From QQVM01 sp964544885 (GTDB lineage: Bacteria > Bacteroidota > Bacteroidia > AKYH767-A > 2013-40CM-41-45), in NCBI GenBank assembly GCA_964544885.1, contig CAZJDX010000016.1:13296-77295 (forward strand): a stretch of 64,000 bases of DNA, read 5' to 3'. Numbering within the stretch: the stretch's first letter is position 1; each line of letters opens with the position of its first letter. The position numbers and the translations under genes were made by a program. Of the stretch, positions 27,203 through 35,760 are shown one piece after another. The notes beneath the pieces were generated by a model. The model was not told the origin of the DNA, did no database searches, and saw only the letters and a list, made by a program, of their open reading frames with translations.

Positions 27203-28333
27203 TCAGATTCTCCTGCTCAGTTTTTTTACCATTTCCTCTTTCCAGGATACAAAACTTCCTTCCAGAATCTTTTCTCTCGCTTCGGTTACGAGTGCAAGAT
27301 AAAATGAAAGGTTATGTATGGTGGCTATCTGGGCTCCGAGTATCTCTTTGCTTATTATGAGATGACGAAGGTAAGCTTTCGAATAGCCTGAGTCAACGAA
27401 GGCGGTTCCATCCGGATCAAGGACGCTGAGATCATCTTTCCATTTTTCGTTCCTGATATTAATGATGCCATTGCGGGTGAACAACATGCCGTTTCTGGCA
27501 TTTCGTGTGGGCATGACACAGTCGAACATGTCAACACCCAGCGCGATGTTCTCCAGTATATTCACCGGAGTTCCCACTCCCATAAGGTATCGTGGTTTGT
27601 CTTCGGGAAGTATGGAGCAAACAGTTTCTGTCATTTCATACATCAGTTCTGCAGGTTCTCCAACTGACAGGCCTCCGATGGCGTTCCCTTCCCGATCCAT
27701 GGAGCTGACGAATTCAGCCGAACTTTTTCTGAGATCCTTGTAAACGCTGCCTTGTACAATGGGAAACAGGCTTTGTTCAAAGCCATATTCCGGTTCTGTT
27801 TCATCCATCCGTATACAACACCGGGTCAGCCAGCGATGTGTCATTTCCATACTCTTCCTGGCGTAGTTATGGTCGCATGGCCAAGGAGTACATTCATCAA
27901 AAGCCATGATGATGTCCGCCCCGATCTTGCGCTGAATATCAATCGCATATTCGGGAGAAAAGAAATGCTTTGATCCGTCGATATGGGAAGTAAAGGCAAC
28001 GCCGTCTTCCTTTATCTTGCGGTTATCGGCGAGAGAATATACCTGATAGCCTCCGCTGTCTGTCAGTACAGGGTGATTCCAGTTGATAAAGCGGTGTATT
28101 CCTCCCGCTTTTTCCAGAATGTTCAGACCCGGACGAAGATAAAGATGATAGGTATTGCCAAGGATAATCTGTGCCCTGATATCATTTTCAAGTTCTCTCT
28201 GGTGCACCGCTTTCACCGTCCCTGCCGTACCCACAGGCATGAAGATCGGTGTTCGTATTTTTCCATGTCCTGTACTGATCTCTCCGGCACGGGCATTAGA
28301 GCCAGGATCTTTGTGAACTATCGTGAAATCCAT
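27203..28333 (-). CDS. tgt: Queuine tRNA-ribosyltransferase, without the zinc-site cysteines
   Basis: Exchanges guanine-34 in the anticodon of Tyr, His, Asn and Asp tRNAs for preQ1. The TIM-barrel signatures are complete: ARAGEISTGHGKIRTPIFMP at the start, LTDSGGYQVYSLA with the general-base Asp, QSLFPIVQGSVYKDLR, GGLSVGEP, and MFDCVMPTRNARNG with the nucleophile Asp. The C-terminal zinc motif CxCxxC is replaced by Gly309, Ala311 and Asp314 (LDPDGTAFVDSGYSKAY), while the later His (ATIHNLSFY) remains. As far as I recall Bacteroides Tgt has the same loss, so it is likely a lineage feature and not decay. It is the first gene of the tgt-lptG pair. Confidence 0.95.
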   Translation of the reverse strand: MDFTIVHKDPGSNARAGEISTGHGKIRTPIFMPVGTAGTVKAVHQRELENDIRAQIILGNTYHLYLRPGLNILEKAGGIHRFINWNHPVLTDSGGYQVYSLADNRKIKEDGVAFTSHIDGSKHFFSPEYAIDIQRKIGADIIMAFDECTPWPCDHNYARKSMEMTHRWLTRCCIRMDETEPEYGFEQSLFPIVQGSVYKDLRKSSAEFVSSMDREGNAIGGLSVGEPAELMYEMTETVCSILPEDKPRYLMGVGTPVNILENIALGVDMFDCVMPTRNARNGMLFTRNGIINIRNEKWKDDLSVLDPDGTAFVDSGYSKAYLRHLIISKEILGAQIATIHNLSFYLALVTEAREKILEGSFVSWKEEMVKKLSRRI

Positions 28334-28481
28334 AAAATGGCGGGCTGAATGGTACCGGTATCTGTTTCCGGTTTTTAGGTATTCTTATCTTTAACTTTTA
28401 CTTTATGTAGTCAATTCAACGTATTCAATCTCATTAACATTGTTGCGTTAATATCTCCTCAAAGATAGAGACTTTCAGTGG

Positions 28482-29660
28482 ATGCCCTATTTTAATTTTG
28501 TCGTCATGCCGAACCCTTTTCCGGGTAGCATGGGTATGATGGAGATCAAGGATTCGACGAATGTAGTGCTGTTCATTGTCATGTCAGTTTCGGCTCTGAT
28601 TCAGGGAGGTCAGTACTGGATTTCCTACAGACGGTTGGCTTTTCATAAGCGAAGAAAGGAGAAAACAAATACAGATCCGGTTTCCATTATCATCTGTGCC
28701 AAGAATGAGGTGTTAAACCTTCGAAAAAACCTGATCACGATACTCGAACAGGATTATCCGGAGTATGAAGTGATCGTGGTCAATGATTGTTCCTGGGATG
28801 AAAGCGGATCATTTCTGGATGAAATGTCAAAAAAATATCCGCACCTCAAAGTAGTTACCATTGTAGAGCAGGAAAAATACAGACACGGTAAAAAGTTCGC
28901 GCTTACGCTGGGGATAAAGGCGGCGAAATACGAATTGCTGCTGATGACCGATGCGGATTGCCGCGCTCAGAATAATGGCTGGTGCAGGAAAATGCAGGCC
29001 CACTTCAATCATGGAACAGAGATCGTTCTGGGGTACGGCGCCTACTTAAAAAGAAAAGGATTGCTTAACAAACTTATACGCTTTGATACCTTCAGCATTG
29101 CGGTGAATTATTTCTCTGCTGCACTGGCCGGCAATGCTTACATGGGAGTGGGCAGGAATCTTGCATACAGGAAATCACTGTTCTTCAGGAGCAAGGGTTT
29201 CGCCCGTCATAACCATTTATTTTCAGGTGATGATGATCTCTTCGTGAATGAAAATGCAACAGGAACAAATACGGCCATAGAAACAGATCCGGACTCATTC
29301 ACCCTGTCAGAACCTAAAAACACATTCAATTCCTGGCTGAAGCAAAAGACCCGGCATCTCAGTACTGCCGGGCATTATAAGATAATCCATCAGTTTCGCC
29401 TGTTTGTCTGGCCACTAAGCGGACTTATTTTCTACGGATCACTGATATTGATGTTGATATTGAATTACGACTGGCAAATACCTGCAGCTTTTTATGGTGT
29501 GGTACTTTTGTTAAAACTACCCATATTGTGGAGAAATACTTCGAAGCTGCATGAAAAGGATCTGTTTTGGTTGTTTCCTTTGCTTGAACCGCTTCATCTG
29601 CTTTTACAGCCGGTCTTCTATATATCCAAACTATTCACAAAACAAAGAGCATGGAAGTAA
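28482..29660 (+). CDS. Family 2 glycosyltransferase, membrane-bound
   Basis: 392-aa GT-A fold glycosyltransferase. One N-terminal TM helix (about 26-45), then the catalytic domain PVSIIICAKNEVLNLRKNL, with VIVVNDCSWDESG, the DxD-type MTDADCRAQ and SGDDDLFVNENA. KQKTRHLSTAGHYKI takes the place of the QxxRW motif of processive enzymes. Two or three C-terminal TM helices follow (about 300-350). It probably adds sugars to a lipid-linked acceptor for surface polysaccharide. Several ATG codons near the start (residues 1, 9, 17, 19, 20) leave the exact start open. Its end overlaps the sigma-factor gene by 10 bp, so the two are co-translated. Confidence 0.85.
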   Translation: MPYFNFVVMPNPFPGSMGMMEIKDSTNVVLFIVMSVSALIQGGQYWISYRRLAFHKRRKEKTNTDPVSIIICAKNEVLNLRKNLITILEQDYPEYEVIVVNDCSWDESGSFLDEMSKKYPHLKVVTIVEQEKYRHGKKFALTLGIKAAKYELLLMTDADCRAQNNGWCRKMQAHFNHGTEIVLGYGAYLKRKGLLNKLIRFDTFSIAVNYFSAALAGNAYMGVGRNLAYRKSLFFRSKGFARHNHLFSGDDDLFVNENATGTNTAIETDPDSFTLSEPKNTFNSWLKQKTRHLSTAGHYKIIHQFRLFVWPLSGLIFYGSLILMLILNYDWQIPAAFYGVVLLLKLPILWRNTSKLHEKDLFWLFPLLEPLHLLLQPVFYISKLFTKQRAWK

Positions 29661-30256
29661 ATCCAAATTTATCAGAGAAAGCTCAGGTTGACTTTAAACT
29701 TGTGCAGCAGGCCGTTACAGGCGATCAAAAAGCTTATGCGGAACTCATGTCAAGGTATAAAGATTCGATCTACTTCATGTTGCTGAAAATGGTGAATAAC
29801 CGCGATGACGCAGATGATCTTACCATTGAAGCTTTTGGTAAGGCCTTTAAAAACCTTCATCAATACACTCCTGATTTCGCTTTCAGCACCTGGTTGTTTA
29901 AGATCGCTACCAATAATTGCATCGACTTCATCCGTCGTAAGAGAAAATACACATTCTCGATCGATAAGAATTTTGAGAACAATGACGGCCAGGAAATGCA
30001 GTTTGAAATCAAGTCGCCGATGCTGGATCCGGAAGAGAAAATGATCAAGAAACAAAAAGCCATCCTGATGCGTGATGTCGTTGAGAAACTGAAACCCAGG
30101 TATAAGCGCCTTGTTGAATTGAGATATTTTCAAGAGAGGTCCTATGAAGAGATCGCGGATGAATTAAAACTTCCACTGGGAACAGTAAAGGCTCAGCTTT
30201 TCCGCGCGAGGGAATTTTTGTATCAGATCCTGAAAAGCCAGGAAGAACAGATCTGA
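29651..30256 (+). CDS. ECF-type RNA polymerase sigma factor
   Basis: 201-aa sigma-70 family factor of the extracytoplasmic group. Region 2 reads YKDSIYFMLLKMVNNRDDAD followed by DLTIEAFGKAFKNL and FSTWLFKIATNNCIDFIRR (core binding and -10 recognition). Region 4 is LRYFQERSYEEIADELKLPL then GTVKAQLFRAREFLYQ (helix-turn-helix for -35 recognition). The linker is longer than usual (about 105-145). No anti-sigma factor gene is adjacent, and none of the neighbours looks like a SusC/D system. Start overlaps the glycosyltransferase gene by 10 bp; rsmG follows 64 bp downstream. Confidence 0.93.
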   Translation: MEVNPNLSEKAQVDFKLVQQAVTGDQKAYAELMSRYKDSIYFMLLKMVNNRDDADDLTIEAFGKAFKNLHQYTPDFAFSTWLFKIATNNCIDFIRRKRKYTFSIDKNFENNDGQEMQFEIKSPMLDPEEKMIKKQKAILMRDVVEKLKPRYKRLVELRYFQERSYEEIADELKLPLGTVKAQLFRAREFLYQILKSQEEQI

Positions 30257-30320
30257 ATCGTTCCGGCTTTTTCTGATTTCGCCGTACATACAACAGGCCA
30301 TCTTCAACCTATTGATATTT

Positions 30321-30956
30321 ATGAACGACAGTTCCATCATAGAAAAATATTTTCCGGCACTTTCGTCAGTTCAAAAAGATCAATTCAAAAAAATTGGTTC
30401 GCTCTACGCTGACTGGAATCAGAAGATTAACCTCATTTCCAGAAAGGATATTGAAAACTTTTATGTACATCACGTATTGCATTCACTTTCCATTGCCAAA
30501 GTCATACAATTTGAGAAAGGTACCAGGATCCTGGATGCAGGTACAGGAGGAGGATTTCCCGGAATACCATTGGCAATACTTTTTCCCAAGGTGAACTTTC
30601 ACCTCGTTGATTCCATTGGGAAAAAGATCCGGGTTGTTGAATCTGTCACCAGAGAACTGGGTTTACACAACGTGACGACGGGAAAGAGAAGGGTGGAGGA
30701 ACTTGAGGATAAGTATGATTTTGTGATCAGTCGAGCCGTTACTACACTAAAACAGATGTTTGACTGGACACGCAGCGTAGTTTGTGAAGGAGGGAATAAT
30801 ACGCTTCGTAACGGAATTCTTTATCTGAAGGGGGGAGATCTTCATCAGGAATTGCGTGAACTATCCGTTGCCGCTCTCACCTTTGAACTTTCTGATTTTT
30901 TTTCTGAAGAATATTTTGACACTAAAAAGCTTGTCTATATCAGCGTTTCCGGCTGA
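30321..30956 (+). CDS. rsmG: 16S rRNA (guanine527-N7)-methyltransferase
   Basis: SAM-dependent methyltransferase that modifies G527 in the 530 loop of 16S rRNA. The SAM motif ILDAGTGGGFPGIPLAI is clear, preceded by NLISRKDIENFYVHHVLHSL and followed by VISRAVTTLKQMFDW. Length of about 211 aa is normal. The frame begins with a TTG at 30312, but the ATG at 30321 (MNDSSIIEKYFP) is the more likely start. It lies between the ECF sigma gene and the SdpI-like gene, same strand. Confidence 0.95.
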   Translation: MNDSSIIEKYFPALSSVQKDQFKKIGSLYADWNQKINLISRKDIENFYVHHVLHSLSIAKVIQFEKGTRILDAGTGGGFPGIPLAILFPKVNFHLVDSIGKKIRVVESVTRELGLHNVTTGKRRVEELEDKYDFVISRAVTTLKQMFDWTRSVVCEGGNNTLRNGILYLKGGDLHQELRELSVAALTFELSDFFSEEYFDTKKLVYISVSG

Positions 30957-30984
30957 GTATATTCCTCTCACCAACCAACATTGA

Positions 30985-31356
30985 ATGAATTCATACACGA
31001 TCCTGACGCTTCTGACCGGAATAGTATTTGTCATTGCTGGCTGGATCCTGAAAAAATTCCCGCCCCGGAAGATCAATCTGATGTATGGTTACTGGACGCC
31101 TCTCTCCATGAAGAACCAGGAAAGCTGGGAAGCAGGAAACCGCTATTCCGCTAAAATGATGTTGCGTTCCGGAACTCTCCTGATGTTAATTTCACCAGCC
31201 GGCTCTTACCTGCCATTTAGTGAAATGTCAGGAATCATTGCCGGACTCATCCTGTTATTGGGGGTTTGTCTGACTGTATATTATCTCACCGAAAATCATC
31301 TGAAAAAGATTCAGGCTGAGACCCAAGGTGAAAATGGCCTAAAAAGCTCAAAATAA
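30985..31356 (+). CDS. SdpI/YhfL-family small membrane protein
   Basis: 123-aa protein with three TM helices (about 4-22, 60-78, 83-103) and the family block INLMYGYWTPLSMKNQESW. In Bacillus SdpI gives immunity to the SdpC toxin, but most SdpI-like proteins stand alone and their role is unknown; no sdpC or sdpR partner is seen here. It follows rsmG after 28 bp and precedes the rpmH promoter region. Confidence 0.8.
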   Translation: MNSYTILTLLTGIVFVIAGWILKKFPPRKINLMYGYWTPLSMKNQESWEAGNRYSAKMMLRSGTLLMLISPAGSYLPFSEMSGIIAGLILLLGVCLTVYYLTENHLKKIQAETQGENGLKSSK

Positions 31357-31407
31357 GATCGTTTTGAAATGGGAGGAGAAAAATTTACCAAATCAACAGT
31401 CCATAAT

Positions 31408-31438
31408 TTTGTGAAATTTGAAAATTAATTTACCTTTG
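31408..31438 (+). promoter_or_regulatory. Bacteroidota-type promoter for rpmH
   Basis: TTTG (31408-31411), exactly 19 nt, then TACCTTTG (31431-31438): a full match to the -33/-7 consensus TTTG-N19-TAnnTTTG used by the primary sigma factor of this phylum. Transcription would start near 31445, giving a ~20-nt leader before the rpmH ATG at 31467. Confidence 0.8.
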
Positions 31439-31466
31439 CCGTCCCAATTTTATATCATTATTTGCG

Positions 31467-31622
31467 ATGAAAAGGACCTATCAACCCTCGAACAGAAGAA
31501 GAAAGAACAAGCACGGTTTCCGTGAGCGTATGAGTACCGCCAACGGACGCAGAATACTGGCTGCCCGTCGTAAGAGAGGTCGTAGAGTTCTTACCGTATC
31601 CGACACTATGGGAGGGAAGTAA
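31467..31622 (+). CDS. rpmH: 50S ribosomal protein L34
   Basis: 51-residue, very basic ribosomal protein beginning MKRTYQPSNRRRKNKHGFRE and continuing RMSTANGRRILAARRKRGR, the invariant L34 pattern. It has its own consensus promoter just upstream and an intrinsic terminator 30 bp downstream, so it forms a monocistronic unit. It is not next to rnpA, dnaA or yidC, with which it is grouped in many other bacteria. Confidence 0.97.
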   Translation: MKRTYQPSNRRRKNKHGFRERMSTANGRRILAARRKRGRRVLTVSDTMGGK

Positions 31623-31651
31623 TTTTCCTCTGGTATATATCAGATTCAAGA

Positions 31652-31680
31652 AAGCGTCGTATCACACGGCGCTTTTTTTT
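31652..31680 (+). terminator. Intrinsic terminator of rpmH
   Basis: Nine-bp stem AAGCGTCGT/ACGGCGCTT (one G-U pair) with loop ATCAC, followed by eight T. The last two T are part of the TAA stop of the convergent hydrolase gene. Confidence 0.88.
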
Positions 31681-32518
31681 ATGCTTCCAACCAGGGTTTC
31701 AGCTCTTCAACCACCTTTTCCTTCATCAGATTATGTCCCGCGTCGAGAAGGTGTATGTTTACTTTCGAAGAAGACCTTCGCATAAAATACTTTCCGAAGG
31801 AAGCCGGGATAATCGTATCCCGCTTGCCGAAATAGATATCTACCGGAATGGCAAATTTTCTGATGGCCTTGCCCGCTTCCACAGCATCCGGGATGATATT
31901 TCTGAAGATCATCCAGACCGCATACACTTTTTTTCTTTTCTCCAGCGTGTCAAAATTCGATAAGGCAAAGAGATATTGCTTTTCTCCGACCAGTTTAAGT
32001 TTGTAAAAAATCTTTGAGAGCGTAAGGAAGATTCCGGCCCTTCCCACCACCCTTCTGAAAAGCATTTTACCAACACGACTGCCGGTTATAAAACGGTACC
32101 AGAGACTAATCTTCAGTCCATCCGGGGCAAGCAGAAGTATACGATCTATCCTGCCGGCAAAGTGCGGCAGAAGCTGAAGTATCACCCTTCCGCCCAGACT
32201 GAATCCCAGCATGGAAAAGCGGCTGCAGTTCAGGCGGAACAGTAATTGATTGAATAGGTCGGCAAGGATCTCTGCATTCAGCGGATCTTCACCCTTTTGC
32301 CGCGGTGTTCTGCTGTTCCCGTGAAAGAAAAGGTTAACGGCTACGATTTTATATCTATTCCCAAATGACTTTTCAAAAATGCTGAAATCGGTAGCATCAT
32401 TATCAAAACCATGGAATGCGAATAAGACTTCCGGACCCTGTCCAAAAACAAAGTATTCCCAGGAAAAGCCGTGTGAATTCACAAAATCCTTCAAAATTCT
32501 GATTCTTAGAGAAAGCAA
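31679..32518 (-). CDS. Alpha/beta hydrolase
   Basis: 279-aa alpha/beta-hydrolase-fold enzyme. Oxyanion-hole region LFAFHGFDNDATDF, nucleophile elbow GFSLGG (Ser about 104), likely acid in VDIYFGKRDTIIP and catalytic His in LLDAGHNLMKE. Ester or thioester hydrolysis is likely; the substrate is unknown. No ATG lies near the beginning: the longest frame starts at TTG 32518, with TTG and GTG codons at residues 9 and 13 as alternatives. The stop codon lies inside the T-run of the rpmH terminator, so the two genes end back to back. Confidence 0.85.
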   Translation of the reverse strand: MLSLRIRILKDFVNSHGFSWEYFVFGQGPEVLFAFHGFDNDATDFSIFEKSFGNRYKIVAVNLFFHGNSRTPRQKGEDPLNAEILADLFNQLLFRLNCSRFSMLGFSLGGRVILQLLPHFAGRIDRILLLAPDGLKISLWYRFITGSRVGKMLFRRVVGRAGIFLTLSKIFYKLKLVGEKQYLFALSNFDTLEKRKKVYAVWMIFRNIIPDAVEAGKAIRKFAIPVDIYFGKRDTIIPASFGKYFMRRSSSKVNIHLLDAGHNLMKEKVVEELKPWLEA

Positions 32519-32595
32519 AGTAAAGTGAATTCATCTATCGGAGAGAACGAATTTTCAACAAATCGGAATCTTAATCCGGGGCATGAAGAAAAAAG

Positions 32596-32603
32596 TAACT
32601 TTG
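32596..32603 (+). promoter_or_regulatory. Candidate -7 box TAACTTTG upstream of carB
   Basis: TAACTTTG matches TAnnTTTG and would give a leader of about 50 nt before the GTG of carB at 32662. The -33 TTTG is not present at 19-nt spacing. Confidence 0.4.
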
Positions 32604-32661
32604 CAGCTATTTCACCGACATTGTGATCTGATCCCGGATCCGTCTCTAAAATAAACTGCAG

Positions 32662-35478
32662 GTGCCACGCGATAAATCCATAAAATCAGTCCTGATCATA
32701 GGTTCAGGTCCTATCATCATCGGTCAGGCTTGTGAATTCGACTACTCCGGTTCCCAGGCTTCACGTTCTCTGAAAGAAGAGGGAATAGAAGTGACCCTCA
32801 TCAATTCCAACCCGGCAACCATTATGACCGATAAGGTTACTGCCGACAATGTTTATCTCAAGCCACTTACTAAAAAATCAATTATCCAGATTCTGGAGAA
32901 ACACAAGATTAATGCGGTGCTTCCCACTATGGGCGGACAAACCGCACTGAACCTTGCTATTGATTGCCAGAAGGCAGGTATTTGGGATAAGTATGGAGTG
33001 AAGATCATTGGTGTGGATATTGGCGCGATCCAAATGACGGAAGACAGAGAGAAATTCCGTTTGCGCATGCTTGAACTCGGAGCGGGTGTTTGTAAAGGAA
33101 AAACTGCTACTTCTTTCCTTGAGGGCAAAGAGATTGCGCAGGAGATCGGATTTCCGCTGGTAATACGTCCATCCTTCACTCTTGGAGGAACTGGCGGGGG
33201 TTTTGTTCATACCCGTGAGGAATTCGACAGCGCTCTTAACAGGGGATTACATGCCTCACCAACCCATGAGGTATTGATTGAGAAGTCAATATTGGGATGG
33301 AAGGAATTCGAACTGGAACTTCTTCGTGATGCGGCAGGCAATGTGATTATCATCTGTTCGATCGAGAACTTCGACCCCATGGGAATCCATACGGGCGATT
33401 CAATTACCGTAGCCCCGGCCATGACCTTGTCGGATGTGACTTACCAGAAAATGCGTGACCTTGCCATCCGGTGCATGAATGGAATCGGAAATTTCGCCGG
33501 TGGATGCAATATTCAATTCTCGGTAAACCCGGAGGATGAAAACGAGATCATCGTGATCGAGATCAATCCGCGCGTTTCAAGATCTTCAGCGCTTGCTTCG
33601 AAGGCAACCGGTTATCCTATCGCGAAAATTGCGGCCAAGCTTGCCATTGGCTATCATCTGGATGAGTTGAAAAACCAGATCACCAAAAGTACTTCCGCTT
33701 TCTTCGAGCCTTCGCTTGATTATGTCATTGTTAAGGTGCCCCGCTGGAATTTCGATAAGTTCAAGGGGAGCGACAGGCACCTCGGACTTCAGATGAAATC
33801 GGTGGGTGAAGCCATGGGAATCGGCCGCTCCTTCCAGGAAGCCTTGCAGAAGGCCTGTCAGTCACTGGAAATAAAAAGGAACGGCCTGGGTGCTGATGGC
33901 CGGGAGATCCGGGACCAGGCAGACATACTTGACAGTCTGGAAAGACCCCGGTGGAACCGGTTGTTTCATATCTACGATGCATTCAAACTCGGGATTCCTT
34001 TTAACACGATACAGAAACTTACCCGGATAGATCCCTGGTTTCTCCGGCAGATCGAAGAACTCATCAACCTGGAGAAGGAGATCGAGAAGTATACGGTCGA
34101 CAGTATTCCCAGGGAATTATTGATGGAAGCCAAAAAGAAAGGTTACGCCGACCGTCAGGTAGCGCATCTGCTGCGTTGCCTGGAGAGCCAGGTATTCAAA
34201 AAGAGAAAAGAGCTCGACATTAAACGCGTATGGAAACTTGTTGATACCTGTGCCGCCGAGTTTGAAGCCACTACTCCATATTATTATTCAACATTCGACG
34301 AGGAGAATGAAAGTGTGGTAAGTGAAAGGAAAAAGGTAATCATACTGGGTTCAGGACCCAACAGAATCGGACAGGGGATAGAATTCGATTATAGCTGTGT
34401 CCACGGAGTTCTGGCTTCGAAGGAGTGCGGATATGAAACCATCATGATCAATTGCAATCCGGAGACTGTTTCAACAGACTTTGACATTTCCGATAAATTA
34501 TATTTTGAACCGGTTTTCTGGGAGCACATCTACGAGATTATTGATCATGAAAAACCCGAGGGTGTTATCGTACAGTTAGGTGGACAAACAGCCCTCAAGC
34601 TGGCAGAGAAACTAAACAAATACGGTATCAAAATTATTGGTACAAGTTATGAATCGCTGGATCTTGCGGAAGACCGTGGACGTTTTTCCACACTGCTTCG
34701 TGATCTGGGTATTCCCTACCCGAAATTCGGTGTGGTGGAAAACGCAGATCAGTCGGTCGGTATTTCCAGAGAATTGGGATTTCCACTGCTCGTCAGACCA
34801 AGCTATGTACTGGGCGGACAGAGCATGAAGATCGTTATTAACGAAGAAGAACTTGAATCGCATGTCGTTCAGATCCTACAGGATATTCCGGATAATAAGA
34901 TACTGCTGGATCATTTCCTGGAGAAAGCCATAGAAGCAGAAGCGGATGCCATTTGTGACGGTGAAGATGTTTATATCATTGGAATCATGGAACACATTGA
35001 ACCCGCCGGCATACACAGTGGAGATAGTAACGCCGTGCTCCCTCCCTTTGACTTGAGCGACAGCATTATCCGGCAGATTGAGGAGATAACGCGCAAGATC
35101 GCTTTGGCAATGCATGTAAAAGGTCTGATCAATATACAATTCGCCATAAAAGATGAAAAAGTGTACGTGATCGAAGCCAATCCCCGGGCCTCAAGGACGG
35201 TTCCTTTCATTGCGAAAGCCTATGACGAACCTTATGTGAATTATGCCACAAAACTGATGCTGGGCGCGGCTAAGCTGAAGGATTTCAAATTCGAACCCGT
35301 GAAGAATGGGTACGCCATTAAAGTTCCGGTGTTCTCCTTCGATAAATTCCTGGACGTGAACAAGGAGTTGGGACCTGAAATGAAATCGACCGGCGAAGCC
35401 ATTTATTTTATAGATGACCTCGAGGATGAATTTTTCCAAAAGGTGTACAGTGAGCGAAACCTTTATTTATCACGATAA
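32662..35478 (+). CDS. carB: Carbamoyl-phosphate synthase large chain, no allosteric domain
   Basis: Makes carbamoyl phosphate from ammonia (supplied by CarA), bicarbonate and two ATP, for pyrimidine and arginine synthesis. Two ATP-grasp halves are complete: first half VLIIGSGPIIIGQACEFDYS with MGGQTALNL; second half VIILGSGPNRIGQGIEFDYS with VQLGGQTALKLAEKL and a VLGGQSMKIV loop. The oligomerisation domain lies between (about 395-545). The protein stops at 938 residues shortly after the second ATP-grasp (LEDEFFQKVYSERNLYLSR), so the ~130-residue MGS-like domain that binds UMP/ornithine in the 1073-aa E. coli enzyme is absent. Shorter CarB forms of about 950 aa occur in Flavobacteriia, as I recall. 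Start is GTG; carA is not in this window. Confidence 0.95.
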   Translation: MPRDKSIKSVLIIGSGPIIIGQACEFDYSGSQASRSLKEEGIEVTLINSNPATIMTDKVTADNVYLKPLTKKSIIQILEKHKINAVLPTMGGQTALNLAIDCQKAGIWDKYGVKIIGVDIGAIQMTEDREKFRLRMLELGAGVCKGKTATSFLEGKEIAQEIGFPLVIRPSFTLGGTGGGFVHTREEFDSALNRGLHASPTHEVLIEKSILGWKEFELELLRDAAGNVIIICSIENFDPMGIHTGDSITVAPAMTLSDVTYQKMRDLAIRCMNGIGNFAGGCNIQFSVNPEDENEIIVIEINPRVSRSSALASKATGYPIAKIAAKLAIGYHLDELKNQITKSTSAFFEPSLDYVIVKVPRWNFDKFKGSDRHLGLQMKSVGEAMGIGRSFQEALQKACQSLEIKRNGLGADGREIRDQADILDSLERPRWNRLFHIYDAFKLGIPFNTIQKLTRIDPWFLRQIEELINLEKEIEKYTVDSIPRELLMEAKKKGYADRQVAHLLRCLESQVFKKRKELDIKRVWKLVDTCAAEFEATTPYYYSTFDEENESVVSERKKVIILGSGPNRIGQGIEFDYSCVHGVLASKECGYETIMINCNPETVSTDFDISDKLYFEPVFWEHIYEIIDHEKPEGVIVQLGGQTALKLAEKLNKYGIKIIGTSYESLDLAEDRGRFSTLLRDLGIPYPKFGVVENADQSVGISRELGFPLLVRPSYVLGGQSMKIVINEEELESHVVQILQDIPDNKILLDHFLEKAIEAEADAICDGEDVYIIGIMEHIEPAGIHSGDSNAVLPPFDLSDSIIRQIEEITRKIALAMHVKGLINIQFAIKDEKVYVIEANPRASRTVPFIAKAYDEPYVNYATKLMLGAAKLKDFKFEPVKNGYAIKVPVFSFDKFLDVNKELGPEMKSTGEAIYFIDDLEDEFFQKVYSERNLYLSR

Positions 35479-35511
35479 CCTGTTGACATTGAATAATAAG
35501 CACAGTTCCCC

Positions 35512-35748
35512 ATGAAGTACATTCTGATAATTCTGCTGGTTCTGATTGTCCTTGGCTGGGTAAGACGGATTTTCTTTTACAGTATATCAGCATCCATGAA
35601 AAAGGCTGCTGAAGAAATGATTCGAAGGCAGGCACAGGCCCCGCAATCAGGCCCTAAGCCGGAAGGCAGCATCACGGTGCAGGATATCAGTAAAGCCGGA
35701 ACTACTCTTGAACAGGGAGAGTACACGGAATACGAGGAAGTGAAGTGA
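35512..35748 (+). CDS. DUF4834-family small membrane protein
   Basis: 78 aa with one N-terminal TM helix (MKYILIILLVLIVLGWVRRI), a polar middle and the conserved end PEGSITVQDISKAG...GEYTEYEEVK that marks DUF4834 proteins of Bacteroidota. Function unknown. It starts 33 bp after carB on the same strand and ends 11 bp before the stop codon of a convergent T9SS cargo gene. Confidence 0.8.
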   Translation: MKYILIILLVLIVLGWVRRIFFYSISASMKKAAEEMIRRQAQAPQSGPKPEGSITVQDISKAGTTLEQGEYTEYEEVK

Positions 35749-35760
35749 TAATTGATCACT
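35744..35760. terminator. Small hairpin overlapping two convergent stop codons
   Basis: AGTGAT-AATTG-ATCACT contains the TGA of the DUF4834 gene and touches the stop of the opposing gene. A TCTTTTCT tract follows on the plus strand. The stem is AT-rich, so as a terminator it is weak. Confidence 0.3.

Noticed and set aside
28482..30256. Regulatory ECF sigma/anti-sigma (SusCD-type) locus
   Set aside because: No FecR-like anti-sigma factor or TonB receptor is adjacent; the sigma gene overlaps a glycosyltransferase gene instead.
30985..31356. Toxin-immunity system based on the SdpI-like protein
   Set aside because: No SdpC-like toxin, SdpAB processing proteins or SdpR regulator nearby; isolated SdpI-like proteins are common.
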